Made by a program: the position numbers and the translations under genes. A DNA stretch of 64,000 nt from Planctomycetaceae bacterium. GTDB taxonomy: Bacteria > Planctomycetota > Planctomycetia > Pirellulales > Lacipirellulaceae. The stretch is from the NCBI GenBank assembly GCA_002702655.1, contig PABB01000024.1, positions 1 to 64,000 of the forward strand, given 5' to 3'. Shown here in pieces: positions 10,122 through 19,753 of the stretch (position 1 is its first letter; every line of letters starts with the position of its first letter). The notes under the pieces were generated by a model. The model was not told the origin of the DNA, did not search any database, and saw nothing but the letters and a program-made list of their open reading frames with translations.

Positions 10122-10922
10122 TTACAGGCCCAGGTCCTTTTCGGTCACCTTGACCTCGCCCAAGTCGAGCGTCTCGCCAGCCTTGATCTCGAACTCGACT
10201 CGGCCCTTGCGGTCGGTCTTTTCCTTGCCGAGTTTCAGGTTGCGGACGTTGCCCTTGCCTTCGTGCCACACGACGAACTCGTGCTTGCCAGCCGGCACGT
10301 TCTTGATTTCAAACGTGCCGTCCTTGGCCGAAGCGGCCATGTAAGGATTGTCGCGAATCAAAACGTAGGCGCTCATCCACGGGTGAATGTTGCAGGCGAA
10401 CGGCGAGGGAGCCGGCTCCGACTTCTCGAAGTTCTTCACAGCCGGCTTGTCGTTCGGGATGATCTCGTTGAACGACGGATTGGCGGTCAGCTTCATCGCA
10501 TTGGTGTTGTGGCCGATTCCCGGGTCGCTGTTGCGAATCTCCAACGGCTGCTTGGTCCATAGCGTCATCGCGTGCGGCTCGAAACGGCACTCATTATTGT
10601 CGAGTACGGCGGGCTCGCTGGCGGACTTCTCGTAGTCCGGGTGGACGTCCACGCTGTCACCGCGCTTCAGGTACAGGTAGACGAACATGTTGGCCAAACC
10701 GTTCTTCTCGCCCGTGACGACCGTCTCGTCGACCAACTTGTGATTGCCGCAATACTCCTTGTCCTTGGTGATCGAGATCGGCTCGGCTTTGACGTCGCCG
10801 TCAAAAACGAAGCGGCCCTTGATCGATCCCCACTCGGCGGCGGAGGCGGGCATATCGGCGAGAGCAGCGAACGCGACGGCGGCAATCGCCATCGGCAGGG
10901 AAAAAGTTGCGATACGAATCAT
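10122..10922 (-). CDS. Cupredoxin-like exported protein
   Basis: A 266-aa protein with a cleavable Sec signal peptide (MIRIATFSLPMAIAAVAFAA, predicted cleavage near ASA-AEW). It is a paralogue of the lipoprotein downstream: both have a WxxxKGRxVFxGD opening, SDPGIGHNTN, CNIHPWMSAY and PAGKHEFVVWHE. The start at 10922 is supported by a good purine-rich site (GAGAGGA) about 7 bases upstream on the coding strand. The protein is predicted to act outside the cytoplasmic membrane, within the quinol-to-oxygen chain encoded by this operon. The exact cofactor is unknown. Confidence 0.85.
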   Translation of the reverse strand: MIRIATFSLPMAIAAVAFAALADMPASAAEWGSIKGRFVFDGDVKAEPISITKDKEYCGNHKLVDETVVTGEKNGLANMFVYLYLKRGDSVDVHPDYEKSASEPAVLDNNECRFEPHAMTLWTKQPLEIRNSDPGIGHNTNAMKLTANPSFNEIIPNDKPAVKNFEKSEPAPSPFACNIHPWMSAYVLIRDNPYMAASAKDGTFEIKNVPAGKHEFVVWHEGKGNVRNLKLGKEKTDRKGRVEFEIKAGETLDLGEVKVTEKDLGL

Positions 10923-11063
10923 GATCCATCCTCTCGGGTCAGGAATCGCTGGCCAAGCGGCCTGGCGAGCGATTCGAAAAGCGTCATCTACTATCAAAAC
11001 TGGCAAGATTCGTGAGTGATCACAGCCGCCTCGTTACGGACGAAGCGCTGCACCTAATTGTCC

Positions 11064-14000
11064 TTATTGTCCGCCCGCGGAACTCTCGGCGCCGTCCTCG
11101 CCGCTGCCGACTTGCCCGGCTGCGTCTTGAACCAGCGACGACACGTCCGTCTGTTGCTTGGCGTAAGCGTCGAAATTCATCAGCAGATCCACCAACCCGT
11201 ACAACTGCTCCACGCTCGTTCCGTGGAACAAATCCTGGCTGACGCCGCCGAGGTGCTCCTCGCCCGGACGGTAAGGTATGTTCACGGGCATGCCGGTGTA
11301 CGGCAAGATCCGCGCGGGATTGGCAACCCAGTCGCGAACGTATTCGGGGCGCAACCGCCGGTACACGTCCGACAGCCGCGGTCCGAACGTCTTCACGTCG
11401 CCCTTCGGCATGAAGTCCGACACGGCGTGACACTTCACGCAGTAGTTGCCGCTGACAACGATGTTCATCGCCTCGTCGAGCTTATTGTCTTCGGCAGCGC
11501 CGGACAAACCGGCGAGGTAACTCGACGACTGTTGTTGACGATACTGATAGGGGAACTCTGCTCCATTGGCGGCTGCAAAGTAATTCGCCAACTTGGCGGC
11601 TTCGTCGGACGACATTTTGAAGTTCGGCATCCGCATCACGACTGCCGGACGAAGCGGACCGGGATCCATGAGGAAGGCGTGCAGCCAGTCGCTTTGCACT
11701 TTCTCGCCCTCGTTCATCAGCGGCGGCGGCAGCCAGCCCCAGGCTTCCTTCCCGTTGACTTGAGGATTGGTCTGTTGGGCCCATTCGATCACCCGCGGGA
11801 ATAGGTATCGCGCCAGATCGCCGCCCCAGGCCGGGTACGCCGTACCGTGAGCCGGTCCGTACTGATCGCGGTCCGCCGGAATCATCAACTGCTCGACGCC
11901 CATCAACCGCGGCTCGCCGCTCACCAAGGCGTCGTCCCATAACGTGAATTTCCAAAAGACGGGAATCTCCTCGCCTTCCTCGGCTTCGTATTCCAGCAGT
12001 TCGACCTTGGTCAACGGCTCGCGATCTTCGTCGACCCAAGTCGGCTCGCCCGTGTCCTCCTCCAGCACCGGCATGCCGTGCAGCGTAGCATGCAACATGC
12101 CTCGCTCGTCGGTCACCAGCGAGGTGGCGATCTCCCGCGCCGAGAACTCCGGCGCCAAGAACGGGTAGTCCTCCAACTTCGAAGCGCTGCCAAAGTCGTC
12201 TTCGTGATAGGCAAACTCCCACTGCTCCATCTTCAGCGTGTGGCAGCCGGCGCAGTTGAACCGCTCGAGCACCTGACGGCCGTCGACGATCGCTTGCTGC
12301 TGCGCGTCGGGCGTGTAGACGTAGGCGTCGGCCGGCGGCTCGCTCACGAGCCCCAGCAGGAATGTCATCACCGCTTCGCGCTGCTCGTCGTCGAATGGGA
12401 ACTTCGGCATGCGAAGCCGTTCGTTGAAGCTCTTGTTGCGCGTCGTCTTGTAATCGTAGCTGCGGGGGTAGCGAAGCTTCTGCCAGGCAAAGCCGTCACG
12501 AGAATGGCTGTTGAGCGCCTGGACGAAATAGCTCTCGTCGTTTGTATAGTCCTCGTCGCTGGGATCGAGGTGGGCCGCGTGCCCGTCGCCGTGCGACTCG
12601 TGCTTGCTGACGTCGGCGACATTCAGTTCGCCGTTCTCGCCGTAAGTCACCTCGATCTCCGGATCGATGCCGTGCCGGGCGAGGAACACGCCGATGTTTT
12701 CAAAGGCTAGCTTCGACGATTCCTTGCGGCCCCAGTCGGCGATAGCCGTGCCGATCGGTTTGGCGCTCTCGTAGCCGGGGATATCGTGACAGCCGAAGCA
12801 GCCGTACTTGCCAATCGTGCGGCGGGCGACGAACTCCAACTGCTTTTCGACGCGGTTAGCGGGCGTCATGCCCAACAGCACGCGCTCGTCCGCTTTCAGC
12901 TTCGACGCCAAGTGATCCGGCACGCCTTCGTTGACGTAGGCGGTCGCCTTCGCTTCGGGAATCGTGTCACTCTGCAACCACTCGACCGCCAGTTGGGCCA
13001 GCGCTTCTTGCTGGTCGCTGCTCAACTCGCGTTGGGGAATGCCGGTCGGCTTCCAGTCCGTCTCGATGCTCAACAGGTAGGCGACAATGTCGGCCGCCGG
13101 GTCGGTCACCTTGCCGGTTGGTTGGCCGTCGTCGCCAATCTCCTCGATTGGATCGAGATACAACACCGGCATCACAGTCCGCAGATGGTAGCGGTGCGGC
13201 TGCTTCAGCCACGAGTAGAGCCATTTCTGGCCGCGTTCGGTGTTCAGCTTGGCCGCAATGCGCGACAGGTCCGGCCCCTGATCGGCGGCGATGCCGTCGA
13301 ACTCCTCATGGGCGTGGCAAGCCAGGCAACCGCGGGTTTCAAACAACCACTTGCCGCGATCGGGCGACGCGTCTTCAGTCACGCTCTCGGGCTGCTCGAG
13401 GTACTCGAAATCAACGCTGTTGTTGAGCAGAAACTCGCTGAGCGCGAAGATCTCGATCGGCTCGAACGTCATGCTCTCGTGCAGTTCTTCTTCATCCCCT
13501 TCCTCGGTCAGATGCTCATATTGCAGGAAGAACTGCGGCATCTTGGTCGTGGGACGGAAGTCCGCCGGCTTGCGGATCCAACTGTACAGCCAGTCGAAAT
13601 CCACCTTCGACGACACGTGGCGCAGGCTGGGTCCCGCCTTGCGGTAGACGCCGGGAGCGTCCACGTCCTTCAGCACGGCCGCCAGGGCGTGCGTTGCGGG
13701 CGACAGTTCCGCGTCGTCGGCCCCCAACGCCTCATCGGCGTTGATCTCCGCCATGAGTTCGTGACGCGCCGCGTCGTTGTCGGGCGAGGCGACCAGCGCC
13801 TCGGCCAGCCGCCGCTGCTCGTCGGTCAGACTTTCGTCCTGCAGAATCTGTTGAGCCGCTTCATGGAACGCCGGCTCCAGGCGCACATCGGGACCGATCC
13901 GCTGATCGGGGCCGTTGTAGCCGTTCACTTCGTGGCAGCCGTAGCAGCCGTAATCTTCGACCAGTTTCCAACCTTCGACCAGCTTCGGCGCCGGCGGCTC

Positions 14001-15698
14001 GGGGAACTTCTCACTGGGCTCGAGGCCGCCCTTGTCGTGGTGACACTTCAAGCAGTTGCTCTCGGCGAACCGCGCGGGCTTCATCGGGAAAATCCAGTGA
14101 TGGTTGTCGAACCAACCATGCTTGTCGATCCACTCTTCCTGCTCGTTCCAGTTGTTGGGCGTGTGCGACACCCATTTGAACTCCGTGCCGCTCCCCTGAC
14201 CGTCGTGGCAGATCGTGCAGCCGAAGTCTTTTTGCGGGTGCGGGCTGAGGTCGGTCAGGTACAGATCCAAACGCGGGTGCGCCGTGTAGGGATGATTCAA
14301 ACCGCGGCGAACCTTGATCTCCGCCTCGGATTCCCAGTCGACAAACTTCAGCAGTTGATCATGCACTGCTTCCGGCGAGTAGGTCGTCGCCCCGGCGACA
14401 GTCAGTATCACGTCGCCCGGCTGCAACCCGGCGATGGCGGCCGGCGTTTCGGGCCGCACGTACTGCACGGTGACGTCGGCGTCGTCGATGATGCCTGAGT
14501 CCGACAACTGCAATCCATACAGCTCGCGCACCAAGTCGGCCGGCTCGGACTCGGCCAACTGCTCGTCGTCCGGCTGATCAGGCGTCGGCAATGCTACAGC
14601 GAACTCCCGCTGGCCGTCGGGAATCGTCGGATAGAGCGGTTCGGACGCCGTGCCCGGCACGGTCTTGGCGATCGCGCGATGGCAAGTGGTGCACCGGTCG
14701 AACCGCGCGACCTGCGAGAAATTGTAGTTGATCGTCAGCTCTGGGAGCCAAATTTGATCGATGCGAATGTTGCCGTTGTACAGCGCACTGAGCACTGGCA
14801 ACCGGGTAATCCACTCGCCAAGATTGGAAGTATTCTTGTCGATCTGCTCGGCCAGGCGAGCGAGATCCGAGTGGATCGCCGACAACTCTTTGGCGATTTC
14901 CGCCTCCTCGGCGTTCATTTCCGCAACGATCGATTCCAGTTTCAATCGGTACGTCTTGGCCGCGGCGATCTCGGCAGTCAACTCGACCAACTCGCTGTCG
15001 TAGCCGTCGATCTCCGACTGCACTTTGCCGATTCGCTCGTTGCTGGCGCTTTCATGCTGCAGCAGGCCGAGCTTGCTGACCGCGGCCGTGCGGGCGCCGT
15101 TGACGGCCTTCTTGCGGGCGACCAACTGCGTTTCGCGGCGTTTGGCCTCGTTGATGAAGACCTGCAATTCGTCCATCAGGTCTTCGCGGGCGTCCAACGC
15201 GGCGTCAACGGCCGACTCGTACTGCCGCGTGGCAGCTTCAGCGGCCGACTCCGATGCGTCGGCGATGTCCTGCTTTCGCTCGGCCACGACTGTGGCGGCT
15301 TGATTGAACTGCTCCAGCGCTGCGTCCACGCCGGCGAAACTGGGGTCGTCGTCGACGCTGGTCGAGCCCGCATCGCCCGGTGACAGCCGGTCGTCTTCGC
15401 CCACCTTCGCCGTCTTGAAGTCGAGGATCAGTTCGGGGTCGATCGGCTGCGTCTTCGCCTCTTTCAACTCCGTCTCGTACTCGGACGTCTTCTCGGAGTA
15501 TTGATCCTCCAGGAAGTCATGCCGCGCCTGCAGCATCCAGGCATCCTTCTGGCGATCGTCCAGCTGAATGTCTTTCCACTCGCGGTTCTGGTCCTTGGCC
15601 ACCAACCAAATGGTCGCCACGGCCATCAGCACGGCCGACACCGCGAACACAATGTGCAGCAGTTTTTGGTTGTACCAGGTTTGTTCGGATGCAGGCAT
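11064..15698 (-). CDS. Octahaem c-type cytochrome with PDZ domain
   Basis: A 1544-aa multihaem cytochrome, by far the largest gene of the operon. There is one N-terminal membrane anchor (about residues 14-33, LHIVFAVSAVLMAVATIWLV). A long coiled coil follows to about residue 280. Eight CXXCH sites then lie near residues 336, 494, 549, 586, 792, 969, 1149 and 1421: CTTCH, CTICH, CLKCH, CYGCH, CLACH, CFGCH, CAGCH and CVKCH. A PDZ-like domain (PAAIAGLQPGDVILTVAG) sits between haems 1 and 2. The gene lies between cytochrome b and the oxidase genes, so it probably replaces cytochrome c1 and passes electrons along many haems to the oxidase. I do not recognise a characterised orthologue. Confidence 0.92.
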   Translation of the reverse strand: MPASEQTWYNQKLLHIVFAVSAVLMAVATIWLVAKDQNREWKDIQLDDRQKDAWMLQARHDFLEDQYSEKTSEYETELKEAKTQPIDPELILDFKTAKVGEDDRLSPGDAGSTSVDDDPSFAGVDAALEQFNQAATVVAERKQDIADASESAAEAATRQYESAVDAALDAREDLMDELQVFINEAKRRETQLVARKKAVNGARTAAVSKLGLLQHESASNERIGKVQSEIDGYDSELVELTAEIAAAKTYRLKLESIVAEMNAEEAEIAKELSAIHSDLARLAEQIDKNTSNLGEWITRLPVLSALYNGNIRIDQIWLPELTINYNFSQVARFDRCTTCHRAIAKTVPGTASEPLYPTIPDGQREFAVALPTPDQPDDEQLAESEPADLVRELYGLQLSDSGIIDDADVTVQYVRPETPAAIAGLQPGDVILTVAGATTYSPEAVHDQLLKFVDWESEAEIKVRRGLNHPYTAHPRLDLYLTDLSPHPQKDFGCTICHDGQGSGTEFKWVSHTPNNWNEQEEWIDKHGWFDNHHWIFPMKPARFAESNCLKCHHDKGGLEPSEKFPEPPAPKLVEGWKLVEDYGCYGCHEVNGYNGPDQRIGPDVRLEPAFHEAAQQILQDESLTDEQRRLAEALVASPDNDAARHELMAEINADEALGADDAELSPATHALAAVLKDVDAPGVYRKAGPSLRHVSSKVDFDWLYSWIRKPADFRPTTKMPQFFLQYEHLTEEGDEEELHESMTFEPIEIFALSEFLLNNSVDFEYLEQPESVTEDASPDRGKWLFETRGCLACHAHEEFDGIAADQGPDLSRIAAKLNTERGQKWLYSWLKQPHRYHLRTVMPVLYLDPIEEIGDDGQPTGKVTDPAADIVAYLLSIETDWKPTGIPQRELSSDQQEALAQLAVEWLQSDTIPEAKATAYVNEGVPDHLASKLKADERVLLGMTPANRVEKQLEFVARRTIGKYGCFGCHDIPGYESAKPIGTAIADWGRKESSKLAFENIGVFLARHGIDPEIEVTYGENGELNVADVSKHESHGDGHAAHLDPSDEDYTNDESYFVQALNSHSRDGFAWQKLRYPRSYDYKTTRNKSFNERLRMPKFPFDDEQREAVMTFLLGLVSEPPADAYVYTPDAQQQAIVDGRQVLERFNCAGCHTLKMEQWEFAYHEDDFGSASKLEDYPFLAPEFSAREIATSLVTDERGMLHATLHGMPVLEEDTGEPTWVDEDREPLTKVELLEYEAEEGEEIPVFWKFTLWDDALVSGEPRLMGVEQLMIPADRDQYGPAHGTAYPAWGGDLARYLFPRVIEWAQQTNPQVNGKEAWGWLPPPLMNEGEKVQSDWLHAFLMDPGPLRPAVVMRMPNFKMSSDEAAKLANYFAAANGAEFPYQYRQQQSSSYLAGLSGAAEDNKLDEAMNIVVSGNYCVKCHAVSDFMPKGDVKTFGPRLSDVYRRLRPEYVRDWVANPARILPYTGMPVNIPYRPGEEHLGGVSQDLFHGTSVEQLYGLVDLLMNFDAYAKQQTDVSSLVQDAAGQVGSGEDGAESSAGGQ

Positions 15699-15775
15699 GA
15701 GGGAAGGCGGTAACTGGTGATCGGTGACTAGCGATTGGCAATGGACGCGGCCGTGTCCGACCGCCCGCTATCGAC

Positions 15776-17158
15776 TCAAAAGTTCAAGAACCACTCGGGA
15801 ATCCAAATGATGTACTTCAGCGTAAAGACCCAACGCAGGACCATCTTGATTGGCAGCGCGGCCATGAACAGCAGCAGATTGGCCATCAGCATGAAGCGAA
15901 TCAGGCCCATCTTCTGGTAGTAGCGTTTCAGGACCGTCAGCGCCAGCACGGGCGGCAGGACGATGAAGTACCCCAGCGTCAAAGCAAACCCAAGCCACTC
16001 GCGCAGCAAGATGTGGCCGGCTTGAACCAAGAAGCCCGCCCCCGACGGCGGCATCGGCAGACTGCTGCCCAGGAGCTTTTCCCACCAGATTTGCGATAGG
16101 TTGATATTGTCGGCCGCCTCGACCTTGTGGGCGTCCCAATATTCGTAGGGGCCGAAGAAGTTCCAGTTGGGACCACGCAGCAGCGTGCCTAGCACGATCA
16201 GCGTAATCCAGATCTCCAAGAAGCCGAACTGGAACGTCAGGTAAGCGAACTTCCGCTGCTTAATTGTGTAATAGCCGTTGCCCTGCTTGTTGAAGTCCAG
16301 GTACGGAATAGCCATCAGGCCGTTGACCACCAGCAGCGGCAGGACCACGCCCGCCATCCACGGGTCAAAGTACACGAGCATTTCCTGCAGCCCCAGGAAG
16401 TACCACGGCGCCTTGGACGGGTTGGGCGTCTTGGCGATGTTGGCTGGCTCTTCCAGCGGCGCCGGCAGCGCGATCGCCCAGAAGATCAGAAACGCCGTCA
16501 GGGCGATCATGCAGATCAGCTCGATGTAGACCAAGTCGGGCCACACCAGCACTTTTTCGTCGTCGAGCTTCTCCAGCGGCGGCTCGCCCCGCTCCATGCG
16601 GTCGTCGTTGATGACCGCCCGATACGTGGCCAACCACGTGAAGAACGCCAGCAGCAGAATCAACATGACAATCGGCACGTTGTCCGGCTTGGCGACGATC
16701 TCAAAGAAGTCCCGGTCCGTCATCGACAGGCCCAGGAACAGCAGCATCAGGTTCAAAATCGTCCACGCGACGGCCGGAGTCGTGAAGAATCGCCGGAAGA
16801 CGAATAGCGCGGCCAACAGCACCGTGGTTCCCAGGCTGTACACGACTGGGCCCGTGTTGCTGTCGATGAAGTTCTTCCACGCCTCGGGCATCGACGGCAT
16901 CCAGGCGCCGTTGCCGCTCATTCCCGAGCCGGCCAACGCCGCACAAACGGCGAACGCGGCGGCAACCAACAACCATACCACCGCGTTGGTGATCCCCAGC
17001 CCGTGACCGCCGGGAAGGCCGATCCACTTCTTCGTCTGCCCGGTCCGCCACACGTACAGCGCGGCAATTCCGTTCATCGCGGCCAGCACGACGTAGAACC
17101 AGACCAAGAAGGACGAAACCTTCTCGTAGAACAGCGCGTCGGTAAGTCCGTGAGTCAT
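15776..17158 (-). CDS. Cytochrome b C-terminal domain protein (subunit IV-like)
   Basis: A 460-aa polytopic membrane protein. Its middle part (WPDLVYIELICMIALTAFL, PANIAKTPNPSKAPWYFLGL and QEMLVYFDPWMAGVVLP) matches the C-terminal, quinol-site half of cytochrome b or b6f subunit IV; the usual PEWY motif reads KAPWYF. Extra helices precede and follow this core, so the protein is much larger than subunit IV (about 160 aa). It pairs with the separate N-terminal cytochrome b gene immediately upstream, giving a split cytochrome b as in b6f complexes. Expected role: quinol oxidation in the inner membrane. Confidence 0.9.
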   Translation of the reverse strand: MTHGLTDALFYEKVSSFLVWFYVVLAAMNGIAALYVWRTGQTKKWIGLPGGHGLGITNAVVWLLVAAAFAVCAALAGSGMSGNGAWMPSMPEAWKNFIDSNTGPVVYSLGTTVLLAALFVFRRFFTTPAVAWTILNLMLLFLGLSMTDRDFFEIVAKPDNVPIVMLILLLAFFTWLATYRAVINDDRMERGEPPLEKLDDEKVLVWPDLVYIELICMIALTAFLIFWAIALPAPLEEPANIAKTPNPSKAPWYFLGLQEMLVYFDPWMAGVVLPLLVVNGLMAIPYLDFNKQGNGYYTIKQRKFAYLTFQFGFLEIWITLIVLGTLLRGPNWNFFGPYEYWDAHKVEAADNINLSQIWWEKLLGSSLPMPPSGAGFLVQAGHILLREWLGFALTLGYFIVLPPVLALTVLKRYYQKMGLIRFMLMANLLLFMAALPIKMVLRWVFTLKYIIWIPEWFLNF

Positions 17159-17274
17159 TGCCGGAGAGGTCAGAGGTCAGAGTTCAGAGGTCAGACAGGT
17201 ACAACGAGGGGCCGGCGAACTTCGGTCGGAACAACCAGCCCCTGACCTTTCGCCTCCGACCTCTCTCCTCTCTT

Positions 17275-18051
17275 CTAGAGCGGCCCGCTGATGCCGCCAT
17301 CCTTGCGGACTCGCCAGAAGTGGATCGCCAACAGCAGCGCCACGCCCAACGGGATCGCAATACAGTGCAAAATGTAAAACCGGTTCAGCGTTTCCTCGCC
17401 CACCTCTCGCGCGCCTAAGAGCGCAAAGCGGGCGTCCGAGGCGCTGGTGATCATGTCGACGCCGCCCAGAGTCAGCAACTGCTGGCCCGGGCCTTCATGC
17501 CCCAGGAAGGGGTGAGCGCGGGCCATGTTCGACCCCACAGTGATCGCCCACACGGCCAACTGGTCCCACGGCAACAGGTATCCCGTGAATGACAACAACA
17601 GGGTGAGCAGCAAGAGCAGCACGCCGACGACCCAGTTGAATTCCCGCGGCGGCTTGTAGCTGCCCGTCAAAAACACGCGATACATGTGCAGCCACACGGT
17701 GATGACCATCGCGTGGGCGCCCCACCGGTGGATCTCGCGCAGGATGCCCAGCGAATGCACGTCCCGCAGCATTTGGATGTCCGTGTACGCCCACTGCACC
17801 GTTGGGCGGTAGTAGAACATCAGCAGCACGCCCGTCACTGTTTCGACCAGAAACAGAAAGAACGTCACGCCGCCCATACACCATGTGTACGACAGCGCGA
17901 TGCCCTGCTTCTTGATCGACACCGGATGCAGGTGCAGAAAGAAGTTCGTCAGCATCACGACGATGCGATTCCGTCGGTCGACGGGCATCGGGTGCCGAAA
18001 GATGCTTTTCCAGATCTGCGATTCGCGAATCGTTTCGCCAAGTCCCGGCAT
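17275..18051 (-). CDS. Cytochrome b N-terminal domain (b6-like)
   Basis: A 258-aa di-haem cytochrome b, about the size of cytochrome b6. Four helices are visible, with the haem-ligand His pairs in [20 protein letters not shown] and in [21 protein letters not shown]. Other conserved parts are [21 protein letters not shown] and [15 protein letters not shown]. The C-terminus ends [12 protein letters not shown], resembling b6-type ends. It lies between the Rieske gene and the cytochrome b C-terminal gene, so the three form the core of a bc/b6f-type quinol oxidoreductase. Confidence 0.95.
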   Translation of the reverse strand: MPGLGETIRESQIWKSIFRHPMPVDRRNRIVVMLTNFFLHLHPVSIKKQGIALSYTWCMGGVTFFLFLVETVTGVLLMFYYRPTVQWAYTDIQMLRDVHSLGILREIHRWGAHAMVITVWLHMYRVFLTGSYKPPREFNWVVGVLLLLLTLLLSFTGYLLPWDQLAVWAITVGSNMARAHPFLGHEGPGQQLLTLGGVDMITSASDARFALLGAREVGEETLNRFYILHCIAIPLGVALLLAIHFWRVRKDGGISGPL

Positions 18052-18176
18052 AGTCGTTTATCGGGGTTAGCCTGCCGCGGTGCGGCGGGCAACGGGTGAT
18101 GCGTGGAGAGGTTATCAGACAACGGTTGCGGCGAGAGCGGGCCAACGCTGCGGCAGGCGGCGACTCCGGACGCGAG

Positions 18177-19211
18177 TTATGCGGGAATGAAGCAGGCCGG
18201 ATCGGTCCACTGCCCCATTTCTTCCTGGAAGGTGCGGCTCTTATCAACTTCGATCTGGCCGTCGTCAGCGACGCGAATCGCGTAACGTTCCAGCGGACGC
18301 GGGGCAGGCCCCTCGAAATTGATTCCGTCCTTGTAAAACCCGCTGCCGTGGCAGGGGCATTTGTACTTTTGTTCCGCCTCGAGCCAGTTGGGCGTGCAAC
18401 CCAAGTGCGTACAAACGGTCTTCAGGGCGACGATCTCCGCCTTGCCGTTGTATTCGGTGTTAACGATCCACACCGCGTACAGGGCCTTGAATTTGGTTGT
18501 CACGGAGCCGGCGGGAAATTCATCGGGGAAGCCAACCTTGAAGCGACTGGGCGGCTCCCGCAGCACATTGGGAAAGAGGTAGCGAACGGCCAGCAACGAC
18601 CAGAAGGCCGTCACGCCTCCCAACGCCCAGAAGCCAACGCTCAAAAACCCGCGGCGATCACGCTCGGCGGAGGCAGCGGTCTTGGCGGCTGCCTTGGGCT
18701 TCGGCTTCGCGTAGTCCGGTTTGGCCGGCATCGGCGGCACGGCGAGCTTCGCCTTCGCGGCGGCAGCCTTGGGCGACGCCTTGGCGGCGGCAGCGGCTTC
18801 GCCCTTGGACACGGGCCCCGGACGTTCCTTCTTGCGAGCGGCGGCCAGAATGCTGGCCGTGTCGCGCGGTTCAGCGGGAGCATCGGCGGCTTTGGCCTTC
18901 GGCTTGGCGGCCGGTTTGGCCGCGGCGGGCTTGGCTGCCGCCTTGGGCGCGGGCTTCGCGGCAGGCTTCTCTTTCTCCGCCGACTTGCCGGAGCGGGCCA
19001 TGGCGAGGATGTCGGCCACGCCGGGACGATCCGCGGAGCCCGGCTTCGGCACGGGCTTTGCGGAAGTAGATTCAGCCGCAGAAGCAGCCGGGGCCGACTC
19101 CGGCTCGCTCGAGGCGGCCGGTTCGGAAGGTGCTGGCGAGGCGTCCCCGCCATCAGCTTTGCGGGCGGCAGCCAACATATCAGCCACCGACATCTTCTTT
19201 TTATCAGCCAT
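18177..19211 (-). CDS. Rieske iron-sulfur protein with Ala/Pro/Lys-rich extension
   Basis: A 344-aa Rieske 2Fe-2S protein of the bc-type complex. The cluster motifs CTHLGC and CPCHGSGF lie in the C-terminal domain. A single membrane helix (FLSVGFWALGGVTAFWSLLAV) follows RDRRGF, which resembles a Tat-type twin-Arg start. The first about 180 residues are low-complexity Ala/Pro/Lys with three copies of a short helix motif (VADMLAAARK, VADILAMARS, TASILAAARK); this part should be cytoplasmic. It is the first gene of the operon. The ATG at 19211 is preferred over a TTG one codon upstream. Confidence 0.94.
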   Translation of the reverse strand: MADKKKMSVADMLAAARKADGGDASPAPSEPAASSEPESAPAASAAESTSAKPVPKPGSADRPGVADILAMARSGKSAEKEKPAAKPAPKAAAKPAAAKPAAKPKAKAADAPAEPRDTASILAAARKKERPGPVSKGEAAAAAKASPKAAAAKAKLAVPPMPAKPDYAKPKPKAAAKTAASAERDRRGFLSVGFWALGGVTAFWSLLAVRYLFPNVLREPPSRFKVGFPDEFPAGSVTTKFKALYAVWIVNTEYNGKAEIVALKTVCTHLGCTPNWLEAEQKYKCPCHGSGFYKDGINFEGPAPRPLERYAIRVADDGQIEVDKSRTFQEEMGQWTDPACFIPA

Positions 19212-19753
19212 CAAAACCGCTCAATTCCGGCAAGATCTTCGGAGATAGCCAGCCGTAAATCGTCAATGCGCCCGTCGCGACTCGCCCCATTGCGGCCGTG
19301 GGAAGAGCCTAAATGCCGTCGCGATAGAAACTTACAGCTACATTGTGACGATTTTCACAATGTATCCTGTCTAGGTGTACGCTTCCCGCAAGGGGTTGTC
19401 AACCGTGTCCGCTGGCGCCGAACCCCGAATCCGGCCAAAACCGCACACACGCCACTAGCCGCTGCGCACGCTCCGCCCACTTCGCCACCGCGACACTCGC
19501 CGCCCATCGCCGCGACGCTCCGCTTGGTGTGCAACTCATCGGCCGGATAATTCTAGCGAGGCGAACCACGTCCGCGAAGCAGCATGTCCGGGGAGTTGCA
19601 CCGATTTCGCGGCCTCGAAAAGCCATCCGCGCCGGGAGGATTGCAGCCCCTGCTCGGCCGCGACTACCGCGCAACACGATGGCTCCGTAGAATCGCCCAC
19701 TGCGCGTCCCGCGTGGCGCCCGAATCGATTCGAACGCACGAGGAAGCAACGCA
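19212..19753. promoter_or_regulatory. Divergent intergenic region between the respiratory operon and purD
   Basis: This 542-bp gap separates two divergent genes and should hold both promoters. The only clear element is the CRP/FNR-type palindrome at 19339-19364, about 128 bp upstream of the Rieske ATG. The rest shows no convincing reading frame, terminator or repeat. I could not assign -35 and -10 boxes with confidence. Confidence 0.6.
19339..19364. promoter_or_regulatory. CRP/FNR-family operator palindrome
   Basis: The half-sites TACATTGTGA (19339-19348) and TCACAATGTA (19355-19364) are perfect reverse complements separated by six bases. The core TGTGA-N6-TCACA is exactly the CRP-type consensus. 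It lies upstream of the Rieske-cytochrome b-oxidase operon (minus strand) and about 390 bp from purD, so the respiratory operon is the likelier target. The regulator itself is not encoded in the window. Confidence 0.75.

Noticed and set aside
17161-17274. AGAGGTCAG-type repeats between the two cytochrome b genes as a regulatory site
   Set aside because: Similar GACCTCTGACCTC words occur in other gaps (for example near 1660-1690); they look like low-complexity filler with no clear symmetry.
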